DNA of 64,000 nucleotides from Jiella avicenniae (GTDB lineage Bacteria; Pseudomonadota; Alphaproteobacteria; Rhizobiales; Rhizobiaceae): contig NZ_JAJUWU010000004.1 of the NCBI RefSeq assembly GCF_021390325.1, positions 248,001-312,000 of the forward strand, given 5' to 3'. The notes beneath the pieces were generated by a model. That model was not told where the DNA came from. It saw only the letters and a program-made list of their open reading frames with translations, and ran no database searches. Shown one piece after another: positions 8,706-16,651 of this stretch (positions are counted from its first letter, which is position 1; each line of letters begins with the position of its first letter). The translations under genes were made by a program, and so were the position numbers.

Positions 8706-9830
8706 TCAACCCACCACTGCGAGGAAGAACCGCAGCATCTCGCGGCTGGCGTCGGGACCTGCGGGCAGGGTGAAGGTGCCCCTTGCGCTGCCGCCCGACC
8801 AGGCATGGCCGGCGCCGTGAATGCGCCAGCTTTCCAGCCGCTCGCGGCCGTCCGGCTCGCGATGGACCGTCCGGCTGTAGGCGATGCCGCCGGGCGAGAC
8901 GCCCTGGCTCGTCACCGCCGTCGCGGCGGCGCCGGCCCGAGCCTGCTCGATCACGCCGTCGCCATTGACCGGCGCGACGGTGGTGTCGCGGTCGCCGTGG
9001 AAGACGATCGTCGGGACGACCGTGTCGCCGGCCTCGACCGGGCCGCCGCCGCGCATCGCCGCGAAGGCCGAGCCCATGTCGCGGGCGGCGCCGCAGGCAA
9101 GGCCGGAATGCACGCCGACGGCGGCGAAGAGGTCCGGATAGCGCTGGCCCATGATCGCCGCTGCGGCGCCGCCGGCCGACAGGCCCGCGACGAAGACGCG
9201 CTTCGGATCGACGCCATGTTCGGCGACGACGTCGCGGGTGATCCCGGCGATCAGCGCCGGCTCGCCGCCCTCGCGCCGCTGGTCGCGCGCCTCGAACCAG
9301 TTCCAGCATCGTTGCGCGTTGGCGCGCTGGGTCTGTTCGGGATAGGCGACGAGAAAGCCGACCTCCTCGGCAAGCTCGTTCATCCTTGTGCCGGCGGCGA
9401 AATCGTCCGGCGACTGGGTGCAGCCGTGCAGCATGACGACGAGCGGCGCGGGCGAACCGTCGTGGCGGGCGGGAACGTAGAGCTTGTAGTCGCGGCTGCC
9501 CGCCGGCCCGCGATGCGAGCGCGTCTCGAAGCGGGCGCCTTCCGGCATCGGGAGGGGCGTGGCGGACGGTGCGAGGCCGCTGAGGCCGGCGAGCTCCGGC
9601 AGGGTCTTGCCGAGGACGCCGGACAAGAGGTCCTGGCTCGACGGGGAGCGGGAGACGGCTTTCGCAGTGTTCGATCTCACCGGCTCGGCCGGGGTTCGAC
9701 CTGCCGCCGTTTCCCGACCTAGCGTCTGATCTTTCGGTTCGCCCCGCAGCAGCTGCATCGCCTCCTTCAGCCGGCCCTTGCGGGTCAGCCGGGTCACTTC
9801 CTGCATGTCGACGTTCGGGAAAGCGTTCAT
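8706..9830 (-). CDS. PHB depolymerase family esterase
   Basis: The 374-residue alpha/beta hydrolase belongs to the polyhydroxybutyrate depolymerase/feruloyl-esterase-like family. The core begins around residue 100 with RDYKLYVP. PLVVMLHGCTQSPDDFAAGTRM (oxyanion region) and QRCWNWF follow, then the nucleophile motif GLSAGGAAA near residue 225. FHGDRDTTVAPVNG carries the likely acid, and HGAGHAWSGG the histidine. The first 90 residues are a variable leader (VTRLTRKGRLKEAMQLLRG) without a clear signal peptide, so the protein may be cytoplasmic. That leader resembles those of other alphaproteobacterial members. The physiological substrate is unknown. Confidence 0.85.
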   Translation of the reverse strand: MNAFPNVDMQEVTRLTRKGRLKEAMQLLRGEPKDQTLGRETAAGRTPAEPVRSNTAKAVSRSPSSQDLLSGVLGKTLPELAGLSGLAPSATPLPMPEGARFETRSHRGPAGSRDYKLYVPARHDGSPAPLVVMLHGCTQSPDDFAAGTRMNELAEEVGFLVAYPEQTQRANAQRCWNWFEARDQRREGGEPALIAGITRDVVAEHGVDPKRVFVAGLSAGGAAAAIMGQRYPDLFAAVGVHSGLACGAARDMGSAFAAMRGGGPVEAGDTVVPTIVFHGDRDTTVAPVNGDGVIEQARAGAAATAVTSQGVSPGGIAYSRTVHREPDGRERLESWRIHGAGHAWSGGSARGTFTLPAGPDASREMLRFFLAVVG

Positions 9831-9918
9831 GACGATGGTCCGATGGTGGGAAGAACGCAGCCCCGACGTCGGATCGAGGTCGCCTCTTCGCGGGTGACGA
9901 AACGGGGCCGGGCGAGGG

Positions 9919-10335
9919 TCAGCGGATGCGATCCCTCAGCGCGGCCTTGACGGGGGGCGATGCCTGCAGCGCGCCGAGGATTTCCAGCGAGGCGATGGTC
10001 TCGGCGGCAAGCTCCGGCGGGACGTCCTCGGCGATCACGGCGAGGCCGAGCACCTGGATGGCGAGGCGTGTCCCCGCGGCCTTGGCGGTTTCGAGATCGG
10101 CGCGGCTGTAGCGCCTTACGCCGAGTTCGATGGCGCGGCGCTCGACGGTCTTGCGCATGGCGTCCTCGTGCCGCGTCAGCTGGTTGCGGATGGCGGTGCG
10201 AATGAAATCGGTGCGATTGGCGTAAAACCCTTCCTGCACCAGGAGATCGATCTGGCCGAGATCGACAGGACCGAGATTGATGGTGATCTTCTCGCTGTCG
10301 GCGATCCTGTGTTTCGGTTCCTGCGGCATCGCCAT
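9919..10335 (-). CDS. Ribbon-helix-helix (CopG-like) DNA-binding protein
   Basis: The 138-residue protein has an N-terminal RHH-type segment: KITINLGPVDLGQIDLLVQ followed by GFYANRTDFIRTAIRNQL. The remainder is an alpha-helical region of unknown role (RRAIELGVRRYSRADLETAKAAG, then EDVPPELAAETIASLEILGAL). I placed the start at the ATG at 10335 (MAMPQEPKHR); a second ATG two codons later is possible. The longer frame upstream is unlikely. It lies 88 bases upstream of the esterase gene on the same strand and might regulate it, but that is inference. Members of this type often repress their own operon. Confidence 0.75.
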   Translation of the reverse strand: MAMPQEPKHRIADSEKITINLGPVDLGQIDLLVQEGFYANRTDFIRTAIRNQLTRHEDAMRKTVERRAIELGVRRYSRADLETAKAAGTRLAIQVLGLAVIAEDVPPELAAETIASLEILGALQASPPVKAALRDRIR

Positions 10336-10435
10336 CTCCCGACCATCCGTGTGGATGGTATATGGATGTCGATGCTGCATTGCACAAGAGATACGCCGTG
10401 CAAAATGCGACGGCGCTTCGTTTGGTTGCCGGTCG

Positions 10436-11302
10436 TCAGCTGCCTAGAGAGACGCCGAGAAGAAGGGCCATCTCGCAAAGCTGCTGGGCGGCGCCGAGGC
10501 AGTCGCCGGTCTGGCCGCCGATCCGGCGAAGGACGAAGCGGCGTAAGAGAACGAGGCCGACGGCGGCAAGGGCCGCGGCGGCGAGCGTCGGCAGGAGGCC
10601 GGCCAGCGGCAGACCGAGGCAGAGCGCGATGACCCCTCCGATCAGGAGCGACGCCTCGCCCTTTGGCCGCGACGGCCTCCCGGCGCGGGCGGCAAGGCCG
10701 GTGCCCGTCGCCGGCGGGGTGAGCGCCCAGAACGCCGCCATCGCCCCGCGGCTCGCGCTGGCGGTCGCCAGGATGGCAGCCGCCGCGAGCAGCGGACGGG
10801 TGGCGCAAAGTTCGGCGAGGAGCGCCGCGCGCAGGCCGAGCGACAGGACCAGGGCGACCGCGCCATAGGTGCCGACGCGGCTGTCGTGCATGATCTCGAG
10901 CGCTTTTTCTCTCGGCTGGTGGCCGAACAGCCCGTCGGCGACGTCGGCGAGCCCGTCCTCGTGCAGGGCCCCGGTCGTCGCGACGAGGGCGGCGACCGCG
11001 ACGAAGCCGCAGACGAGCGGCGACAGGCCGAGGGCGGGAAGGACGAGCAGGAGAATGGCGGCAGGCGCTGCGGCGACGAGGCCGACCAGCGGAAAGGCGT
11101 GGGCATCGTCGCCGAGTTGGTAGCGCCGGGCTCTCTGCGTGGCCGGCCTGCCGCTCCCGGGCTCCCCGGTCGCCGCATTTTCGGGGGATTGGGCTTCTGC
11201 AGGACCGCCAAGGCTCTCGAAGACCCGGTTGGAAATGCTAAGCCGCGTCAGAAAGGCGGTGGCCCTGAGCGTCGCCTCGATGAGTGCCTTCGGCTGATGC
11301 AA
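10436..11302 (-). CDS. cobS: Adenosylcobinamide-GDP ribazoletransferase CobS (CobV)
   Basis: The 288-residue multi-pass membrane enzyme joins adenosylcobinamide-GDP to alpha-ribazole, the last assembly step of the nucleotide loop. The motif LRATAFLTRLSI at the N-terminus and ALHEDGLADVADGLFG near residue 110 are signatures of the family. HDSRVGTYGAVALVL and GGQTGDCLGAAQQLCE follow near the C-terminus. The start is inferred as TTG at 11302, since no ATG lies at the family position. An insertion of about 25 residues (SLGGPAEAQ to TQRARRY) interrupts the usual short loop after the first helix. It diverges from cobT with about 107 bases between. Confidence 0.9.
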   Translation of the reverse strand: MHQPKALIEATLRATAFLTRLSISNRVFESLGGPAEAQSPENAATGEPGSGRPATQRARRYQLGDDAHAFPLVGLVAAAPAAILLLVLPALGLSPLVCGFVAVAALVATTGALHEDGLADVADGLFGHQPREKALEIMHDSRVGTYGAVALVLSLGLRAALLAELCATRPLLAAAAILATASASRGAMAAFWALTPPATGTGLAARAGRPSRPKGEASLLIGGVIALCLGLPLAGLLPTLAAAALAAVGLVLLRRFVLRRIGGQTGDCLGAAQQLCEMALLLGVSLGS

Positions 11303-11409
11303 CTGCGTCCCCCGTTCCCGAGCTTTTGCCCGGCTTCGCTTTTCCGGACGGGCGATCGGCGATATGGACGGCCGTCCGTCGGCCCCGGCTGAACACCAAG
11401 GAGCATGCG

Positions 11410-12426
11410 ATGTCCACCACCGGCCTTCCCTTCGATGACATTCGCGATCTCGTCCGGAGCATGCCCGGACCCGACGGTGCCGCCGTCCATGCGGCGCGGC
11501 ACCGGGAGGAGGAGCTGACCAAGCCCGCCGGCTCGCTCGGCCGGCTCGAGGAACTCGCGCAGTGGCTGGCCGCCTGGCAGGGCGGGGCACCCCATGTCGA
11601 CCGGCCGCTGGTCGCCGTCTTTGCCGGCAATCACGGCGTGACCAGAAAGGGCGTTTCGGCCTTTCCACCCGAGGTGACGGCACAGATGGTGGCGAATTTC
11701 GCGGCCGGCGGGGCGGCGATCAACCAGATCTGCGCGGCCTACGATCTGTCTCTCAAGGTCTACGATCTGGCGCTGGAAATTCCCACCGAGGACTTCACCG
11801 AAGACGCCGCCATGGACGAGCGGACCTGCGCCGCGACCATGGCCTTCGGCATGGAAGTGCTGATGGACAAGCCCGACCTGCTGTGCATCGGCGAGATGGG
11901 CATCGGCAACACCACCGTCGCCGCGGCGATCTTCGCGGCGCTGTTCGGCGGGACGGGCGCCGACTGGGCCGGCGCCGGAACCGGCATGGCCGGCGAGGCT
12001 CTGGGACGCAAGGCGGCCGTCGTTGATTGGGGGCTCGCCTTCCACAAGGGGCATCTCTCCGATCCGCTCGAAGTCCTGCGGCGGCTGGGCGGCCGCGAGA
12101 TCGCCGCGATGGCCGGAGCGATCCTCGGGGCAAGGCACCAGAACGTCCCGGTGATCGTCGACGGCTTCGTCGCCACCGCCGCGGCCGCGATCCTCCACAA
12201 GCTCGACCCGCGGGCGCTCGACCACTGCCTGTTCGGGCACGTCTCGGCCGAGCAGGGGCACATGAAGGCGCTCGAGGCGATGGGCAAGGTGCCGCTGCTC
12301 GCCCTCGGCATGCGGCTCGGAGAGGGGACCGGCGCGGCGCTCGCCGCCGGCATCGTCAAGGCCGCCGCCCGCTGCCATCGGGACATGGCGACCTTCGCCG
12401 AAGCCGCCGTTTCGAACGGTGATTGA
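11410..12426 (+). CDS. cobT: Nicotinate-nucleotide--dimethylbenzimidazole phosphoribosyltransferase CobT
   Basis: The 338-residue protein makes alpha-ribazole phosphate from nicotinate mononucleotide and the lower-ligand base. Signature blocks are KPAGSLGRLEELA (near residue 40), VFAGNHGVTRKGVSAFP and GEMGIGNTTVAAA. The catalytic-glutamate region DHCLFGHVSAEQGH lies near residue 275. LALGMRLGEGTGAALA is at the end. The ATG at 11410 is preceded by AAGGAG at a good distance. It diverges from cobS, and the pair completes the nucleotide-loop assembly genes in the window. The Pseudomonas name for this enzyme is CobU. Confidence 0.93.
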   Translation: MSTTGLPFDDIRDLVRSMPGPDGAAVHAARHREEELTKPAGSLGRLEELAQWLAAWQGGAPHVDRPLVAVFAGNHGVTRKGVSAFPPEVTAQMVANFAAGGAAINQICAAYDLSLKVYDLALEIPTEDFTEDAAMDERTCAATMAFGMEVLMDKPDLLCIGEMGIGNTTVAAAIFAALFGGTGADWAGAGTGMAGEALGRKAAVVDWGLAFHKGHLSDPLEVLRRLGGREIAAMAGAILGARHQNVPVIVDGFVATAAAAILHKLDPRALDHCLFGHVSAEQGHMKALEAMGKVPLLALGMRLGEGTGAALAAGIVKAAARCHRDMATFAEAAVSNGD

Positions 12427-12543
12427 GGGCCGCTCGAGAGGCAGAGACGACCGCGCGCATTCCGGGTGGCTCGCCATCCCGGCTTCGGCGATTATGTCGC
12501 GGTGCAAAGCGCAGGCGTGGCCGGTGCATGACGGGGTGAGACG

Positions 12544-13440
12544 ATGAAGGCTGTGGTGATCGGGTCCGGGGCGATCGGCGGCTATCTGGCGGCGATGCTG
12601 GACGAGGCTGGCCATGACGTGACGCTCTGCGTGCGCACGCCCTTCGACGAACTGACGCTGGAGGACGATGGCGAGGCCCGCAAGGTCGCGGCCACCATCG
12701 TCGCCGAACCGGGCGATCTGCCCGGTGACGCCTCTGCCGATCTGGTGATCGTCGCCACCAAGGCGCAGGACACAGAGAGTGCCCGCATCTGGCTCGAAGC
12801 CCTCGTCGGCCCGCAGACGCTGGTTCTCATGGCACAGAACGGCATCGAGCACGAAGAGCGCGTGGCGGCGTTCCATCTGTCCGGCACGATCGTCCCGTCC
12901 ATCGTCTACATCGCCGCCGAGCGGGTCGCGCCGGGGCGGATCGTCCATCATTACAACAGCCGGCTTGTCCTGCCGGACGATGCGGCCGGCCGACGTGTCG
13001 CCGAATGGTTCGCCGGAACGAAGCTCAGCGTCGAGATCGACCCGGAGTTTCTCACCGCCGCCTGGCGCAAGCTCCTGTCCAACGTCGTCGCCAATCCGGT
13101 CACCGCGCTGACGCTGCGCCGCATGGCGGTGTTTCGGGATCAGGCGATCCGCCAACTGGCGACGGGGCTTCTGCTGGAGGCGATGGCGGTGGGCCGCGCG
13201 GCGGGGGCGAAGTTCGGCGACGACGAGCACGAGCGCATATTGGAGCAGTATGCCCGCGCCAATCCGGACAGCGGGTCCTCCATGCTCTATGACCGGCTGG
13301 CCGGGCGTTCGCTCGAGCAGGACTACCTGACCGGGGCCGTCGTCCGCGCCGGGGAGCGGCACGAGGTTCCGACGCCGTTGAACGCGGCGATCCTCGCCCT
13401 CCTGTCCGCGGTCGACCGGACGCCTATCGAACGACCATGA
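12544..13440 (+). CDS. Ketopantoate reductase family oxidoreductase (ApbA/PanE-like)
   Basis: The 298-residue protein has an N-terminal Rossmann fold (VVIGSGAIGGYLAAML). It also carries the family motifs VATKAQDTE, MAQNGIEHEE and the central AWRKLLSNVVANPVTAL, whose lysine and asparagine match catalytic residues of PanE. SLEQDYLTGAVVRAG and VPTPLNAAILALL at the C-terminus are also typical. Reduction of 2-dehydropantoate to pantoate is the canonical reaction, but genomes often carry several paralogues with other substrates. No other pantothenate gene is nearby, so I do not assign panE. Its 3' end overlaps the convergent Usp gene by 17 bases. Confidence 0.85.
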   Translation: MKAVVIGSGAIGGYLAAMLDEAGHDVTLCVRTPFDELTLEDDGEARKVAATIVAEPGDLPGDASADLVIVATKAQDTESARIWLEALVGPQTLVLMAQNGIEHEERVAAFHLSGTIVPSIVYIAAERVAPGRIVHHYNSRLVLPDDAAGRRVAEWFAGTKLSVEIDPEFLTAAWRKLLSNVVANPVTALTLRRMAVFRDQAIRQLATGLLLEAMAVGRAAGAKFGDDEHERILEQYARANPDSGSSMLYDRLAGRSLEQDYLTGAVVRAGERHEVPTPLNAAILALLSAVDRTPIERP

Positions 13441-13837
13441 CGCTCGTTTTCGCATGCGCGGCGACGTTGCCGGCATGGGAGGCGAAGAAGTGCTCCGGAA
13501 ATCCGGGACGATGCGAGGCCATCACCACGAGGTCGGCGCCGCTCTTTTCGATCGCCGCCAGCAGCGTGCGGTCGAGATCCCGGGCCGGGTCGGGCACGAC
13601 CTTGAACTCGGCCCTCGCAGCGACCCCGTCTTCTCGCGCGCGCTCCTCGGCGAAGGCCCGGAGCTTCTCGCCGAATTCCTCAGGCGTGTGGGCGACGGAG
13701 CCAGGGCTCGACGCGGTGATTCCGAGATAGACGAGTTCGCTATCGTACAGCTTGGCGAGTTCGGCAGCGGTCTGCAGCGCCTTGTCGAGCGTCCTGACGT
13801 GGCTGAGATCGACGGGAACGAGAATTTTCTCATACAT
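13424..13837 (-). CDS. Universal stress protein (UspA family)
   Basis: The 137-residue single-domain protein has the usual start YEKILVPVDLSH and the C-terminal block ADLVVMASHRPGF, ending HAKTSVMVVR. The glycine-rich nucleotide loop is only partly conserved: SHRPGFPEHFFASHAG in place of the SHGRxG...GS pattern. ATP binding is therefore uncertain. Proteins of this family are induced by stress and starvation. It is transcribed alone and overlaps the preceding convergent gene by 17 bases. The 250 bases between its start and the next gene hold no other recognisable gene. Confidence 0.88.
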   Translation of the reverse strand: MYEKILVPVDLSHVRTLDKALQTAAELAKLYDSELVYLGITASSPGSVAHTPEEFGEKLRAFAEERAREDGVAARAEFKVVPDPARDLDRTLLAAIEKSGADLVVMASHRPGFPEHFFASHAGNVAAHAKTSVMVVR

Positions 13838-14090
13838 GACGTACACCTTTCCGATGTTCGGTCTCGATCGGTGTTCGAGGTCGCCGGCGAGCGCCGGCCG
13901 GGATGGCAGGCCCGGCCGTCGGCTCGGCAGCGTCCGATTGACGGCGGCGGAGCCGGCCCTCTTCCGGGGAACTTTGGCCGGCCATCGCGGTTCCGTCAGA
14001 ACGACCGTCGTCGAGAAAGTCCCGCGCGACCGGCCTTGCCCGAGGTCGTCGACCGTATCGACCCGATCGGGCCGACCAACCTTGCCAGTC

Positions 14091-14552
14091 ATGGAGCCTT
14101 GCTTGAAATCGTTCCTTCCTACCGCCCTCGCCGCCGCGATCCTGGCACTGACCGCCGGACAGGCTCTCGCCCAGGATGCGAACACCGCAAATTCCGGGCC
14201 CTCCGGCCAGGCCGCCGCGGGCACGGCCGAGGTCAGCCCTCAGGCGGCCAGCGGCGTTCTCGCGGCGATCGAGAAGGACGAAGCTCCGGTGGCGCAGCTC
14301 AACCTGATGGTCGATCAGGTCGAGGAGATGGACGTGGTCGGGCCGAACGGCGAGACCGTCGGCGAAGTGGACGACGTCCTCGGGGATGCGAACGGCAACG
14401 CCAAGGCGATCACCGTGGAGGTCGGCGGCTTCCTCGGCATCGGCGAGAAGACGGTCATCCTGATGCTCGACGACGTCTCGCTCGACATGGGACGGGTCAA
14501 GACGGCGCTGACCAAGGAGCAGATCGAGGAGCTGCCGGCCTTCGGCGGCTGA
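14091..14552 (+). CDS. Secreted PRC-barrel domain protein
   Basis: The protein, about 153 residues long, has an N-terminal signal peptide (KSFLPTALAAAILALTAG, cleavage after QALAQ) and a C-terminal PRC-barrel-like domain. The latter reads VVGPNGETVGEVDDVLGD, then AITVEVGGFLGIGEKTV and LMLDDVSL. The middle is low-complexity and Ala/Ser/Gly-rich. It probably sits in the periplasm or envelope; the function is unknown. The start is either the ATG at 14091 or a TTG at 14103 that has a GGAG four bases before its usual spacing window. The TTG start gives the cleaner signal peptide. Confidence 0.8.
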   Translation: MEPCLKSFLPTALAAAILALTAGQALAQDANTANSGPSGQAAAGTAEVSPQAASGVLAAIEKDEAPVAQLNLMVDQVEEMDVVGPNGETVGEVDDVLGDANGNAKAITVEVGGFLGIGEKTVILMLDDVSLDMGRVKTALTKEQIEELPAFGG

Positions 14553-14617
14553 GCGGGGAAGGTGCAAGCCGCCTTCGAGGTTGTCCCTCGCTGCCGGACG
14601 CGACCGGGCGGCACCGG

Positions 14618-15412
14618 CTATCGGGTGAAGCGAGCGCCCTCATTCGGAGCAACTACGCCACATATCAGCTCTGGTTCATGACGGAGCCCGCAGGTCGCGA
14701 CCATTTTGCGCGAGGGGACGTTGGCAGCAGACACGAGTTCGTAAAGGTGGGTTGCGCCGAGGTCGCGAAAGGAAGTCGCGACCATCCTGGCATTCACGTA
14801 ATTGCCCAGCCCCCGCCCTCGCTGCGAGTCCAGCACGGCGACGAGTCCGCCCCAGGCGAAGCGATGATAGGGGCTGTGGGCATTGTGGGGCAGGTAGCAA
14901 TGAGCGGCTGCCACGAGCGTTCCGTTCTGGTCGCCGATGACCGTGGTGATCGCCGGGCCAAGTGATCCCGTGAGCAGCGAACCAGAGAAGGGAACGATGC
15001 CGGCCCCGCCCATCAGCGCCTGGATCTCCCTGACATAATTGCTTTCGGGGTCGCTCGGGCGTTCCCGTTCGACCAATCCGTCCGGCAGTCCGCGAGCCAG
15101 GACTTCCTCCGCAGCAGCAAGCGCAGCGTCGCGCTCCGCGATGAAAACGTCCCAGCTATCGAAACGATAGTCCTTCCCGACGAGTCGCGACCGAACTTGC
15201 TCAGCCTTGGTCGCCGAAAGGAGACGGAAGCCACAAATGCCGTCGCGTTCGAGAAATTCCGCGAGGCGTTCCCACCCGAACTGATCGGGATCGTCACAAC
15301 CCATCGTGCGACCCGTCTGGCACGCGCCAGGGGTTTCGCTCACGAAAGCCGCATTTGCCTCGGCCTGCCTTTGCAACTGCTGTTGCTGCTCAGAACCGAA
15401 ATAGCCCGACAT
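14618..15412 (-). CDS. GNAT family N-acetyltransferase
   Basis: The 264-residue protein carries a GNAT fold in its second half. WGGLVAVLDSQRGRGLGNYVNARMV (about residues 190-215) contains the acetyl-CoA binding Q/RxxGxG/A motif. YELVSAANVPSRKMVATCGLRHEPEL follows the usual NxxSxxxxxxxGF pattern. The first 40 residues are glutamine-rich (GSEQQQQLQRQAE) and could be untranslated, since an ATG at residue 38 is an alternative start. The substrate is unknown. It stands alone between a PRC-barrel gene facing it and the LysR gene. Confidence 0.8.
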   Translation of the reverse strand: MSGYFGSEQQQQLQRQAEANAAFVSETPGACQTGRTMGCDDPDQFGWERLAEFLERDGICGFRLLSATKAEQVRSRLVGKDYRFDSWDVFIAERDAALAAAEEVLARGLPDGLVERERPSDPESNYVREIQALMGGAGIVPFSGSLLTGSLGPAITTVIGDQNGTLVAAAHCYLPHNAHSPYHRFAWGGLVAVLDSQRGRGLGNYVNARMVATSFRDLGATHLYELVSAANVPSRKMVATCGLRHEPELICGVVAPNEGARFTR

Positions 15413-15612
15413 TGCCGAACCTTCCTACGCAGGGGACCTTTTCGTGACCAGAAGACATCGAAGATGATCGGACGGCGAGACGCCTTCCACCGATCGCGAA
15501 CGTTCGTTCGTGAGGCACTTTCACCCTATTCCGTTTCGGTCGCAAGTGCCCTCCGACGCGCCGTCGCAGCCTGCGAAGCTCCGGCTTCGTCGTGCCCGAT
15601 CCTGCCAAAGGA

Positions 15613-16494
15613 TCACCCGAACGAGCCCCGCTCGTCCGCGACGAGTTCGCGGATGAACTCGGCGGTGACCGTGATCCGGCGGACGTCCCGAGCGCTTTCG
15701 TGATAGACCAGCCAGTAGCTTCGCCGGATCGTCGCATCCAGGAGGATGCGCGTGAGGTCCGGCCGGCGGCTCGCCAGGAAATCGTGGAGGATGCCGATGC
15801 CCGCGCCGGCGGCGACGGCTTCGGTCTGGCCGATCGCGCTCGACACCTCGAAGCGCGACGGCCAGCGATCGAGAAGATCGGCGTGATAGGCGAGTTGCGG
15901 CGAATAGAGGAGGTCCTCCACCGAGCCGACCAGCCGGTGCTGCAAGAGATCGGCGAGGGACTGCGGCGTGCCTGCGGCCGCGAGGTAGCCGGGGCTGGCG
16001 TAAAAGCCCAGCCGGTAGTCGCAGAGCTTCGACGCGACGAGCCGCCCCGCCGCGGGCCGCTCCACGGTGATGGCGATGTCGGCCTCGCGCCGCGACAGCG
16101 AGAAGGCGCGCGGCACCGGGACGAGTTGCACCGTCAGATCGGCGTGGCGCTCGGCGAGCCGCCACAGCCGCGGTGCGAGGAACGCCGTGCCGAAACCGTC
16201 CGGCGCCCCGACCCGCACCGTTCCCGAAAGCTGGACGTCGCTTCCCCCGACCTCAGCGCGGCCGGCGGTCATCGCCGTTTCCATCGCCTCGGCGTGATCG
16301 CGAAACACCCTTCCTGCCTCGGTCAATTCGCAGCCGCCGGGCGAGCGGTCGAAGAGTTTGGCGCCGATCGCCTCCTCCAGCGCCGTCAGACGCCGGCCGA
16401 CCGTCGCGTGGTTGAGGTCGAGCCGGCGCGCCGCGGAAAGGATCTGGCCCGCCCGGGCGACGGATAGAAAGATGCGGACGTCGTCCCAGTTCAT
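15613..16494 (-). CDS. LysR-family transcriptional regulator, probable regulator of mmsA
   Basis: The 293-residue protein has a LysR winged helix-turn-helix at the N-terminus: NWDDVRIFLSVARAGQILSA, then LNHATVGRRLTALE and LFDRSPGGCELTEAG. A substrate-binding domain starts near residue 90 (LSGTVRVGAPDGFG). I chose the ATG at 16494 because the helix-turn-helix begins at the next residue. It diverges from mmsA, and the 157-base gap between starts contains an inverted repeat suited to a dimeric LysR protein. The arrangement is the usual LysR-target layout, so control of mmsA is a reasonable inference; the co-inducer is unknown. Confidence 0.9.
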   Translation of the reverse strand: MNWDDVRIFLSVARAGQILSAARRLDLNHATVGRRLTALEEAIGAKLFDRSPGGCELTEAGRVFRDHAEAMETAMTAGRAEVGGSDVQLSGTVRVGAPDGFGTAFLAPRLWRLAERHADLTVQLVPVPRAFSLSRREADIAITVERPAAGRLVASKLCDYRLGFYASPGYLAAAGTPQSLADLLQHRLVGSVEDLLYSPQLAYHADLLDRWPSRFEVSSAIGQTEAVAAGAGIGILHDFLASRRPDLTRILLDATIRRSYWLVYHESARDVRRITVTAEFIRELVADERGSFG

Positions 16495-16535
16495 GTGATG
16501 AAAACCCGACCCCGCTCCGATGGGGCTATAAAATT

Positions 16536-16608
16536 CGCACAATGGATGGGCGCCGCAAAGGCTTTATGCGCCGTCCATTGTGCGGGAAAATTGATCCAGT
16601 CACAATGG
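16536..16608. promoter_or_regulatory. Palindromic operator candidate between lysR and mmsA
   Basis: The segment CGCACAATGGA (16536-16546) is perfectly repeated in inverse orientation as TCCATTGTGCG (16574-16584). The similarity extends inwards to GGGCGCC and GCGCC. A third partial copy, CACAATGG, lies at 16601-16608. A TATAAAAT string just to the left could be part of a promoter. The spacing and symmetry suit a regulator dimer or tetramer, most simply the divergent LysR protein. Confidence 0.65.
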
Positions 16609-16651
16609 CCGCCGCCATGTCGGGGCCAGTCACATCAGGGGAGGCTCATCC

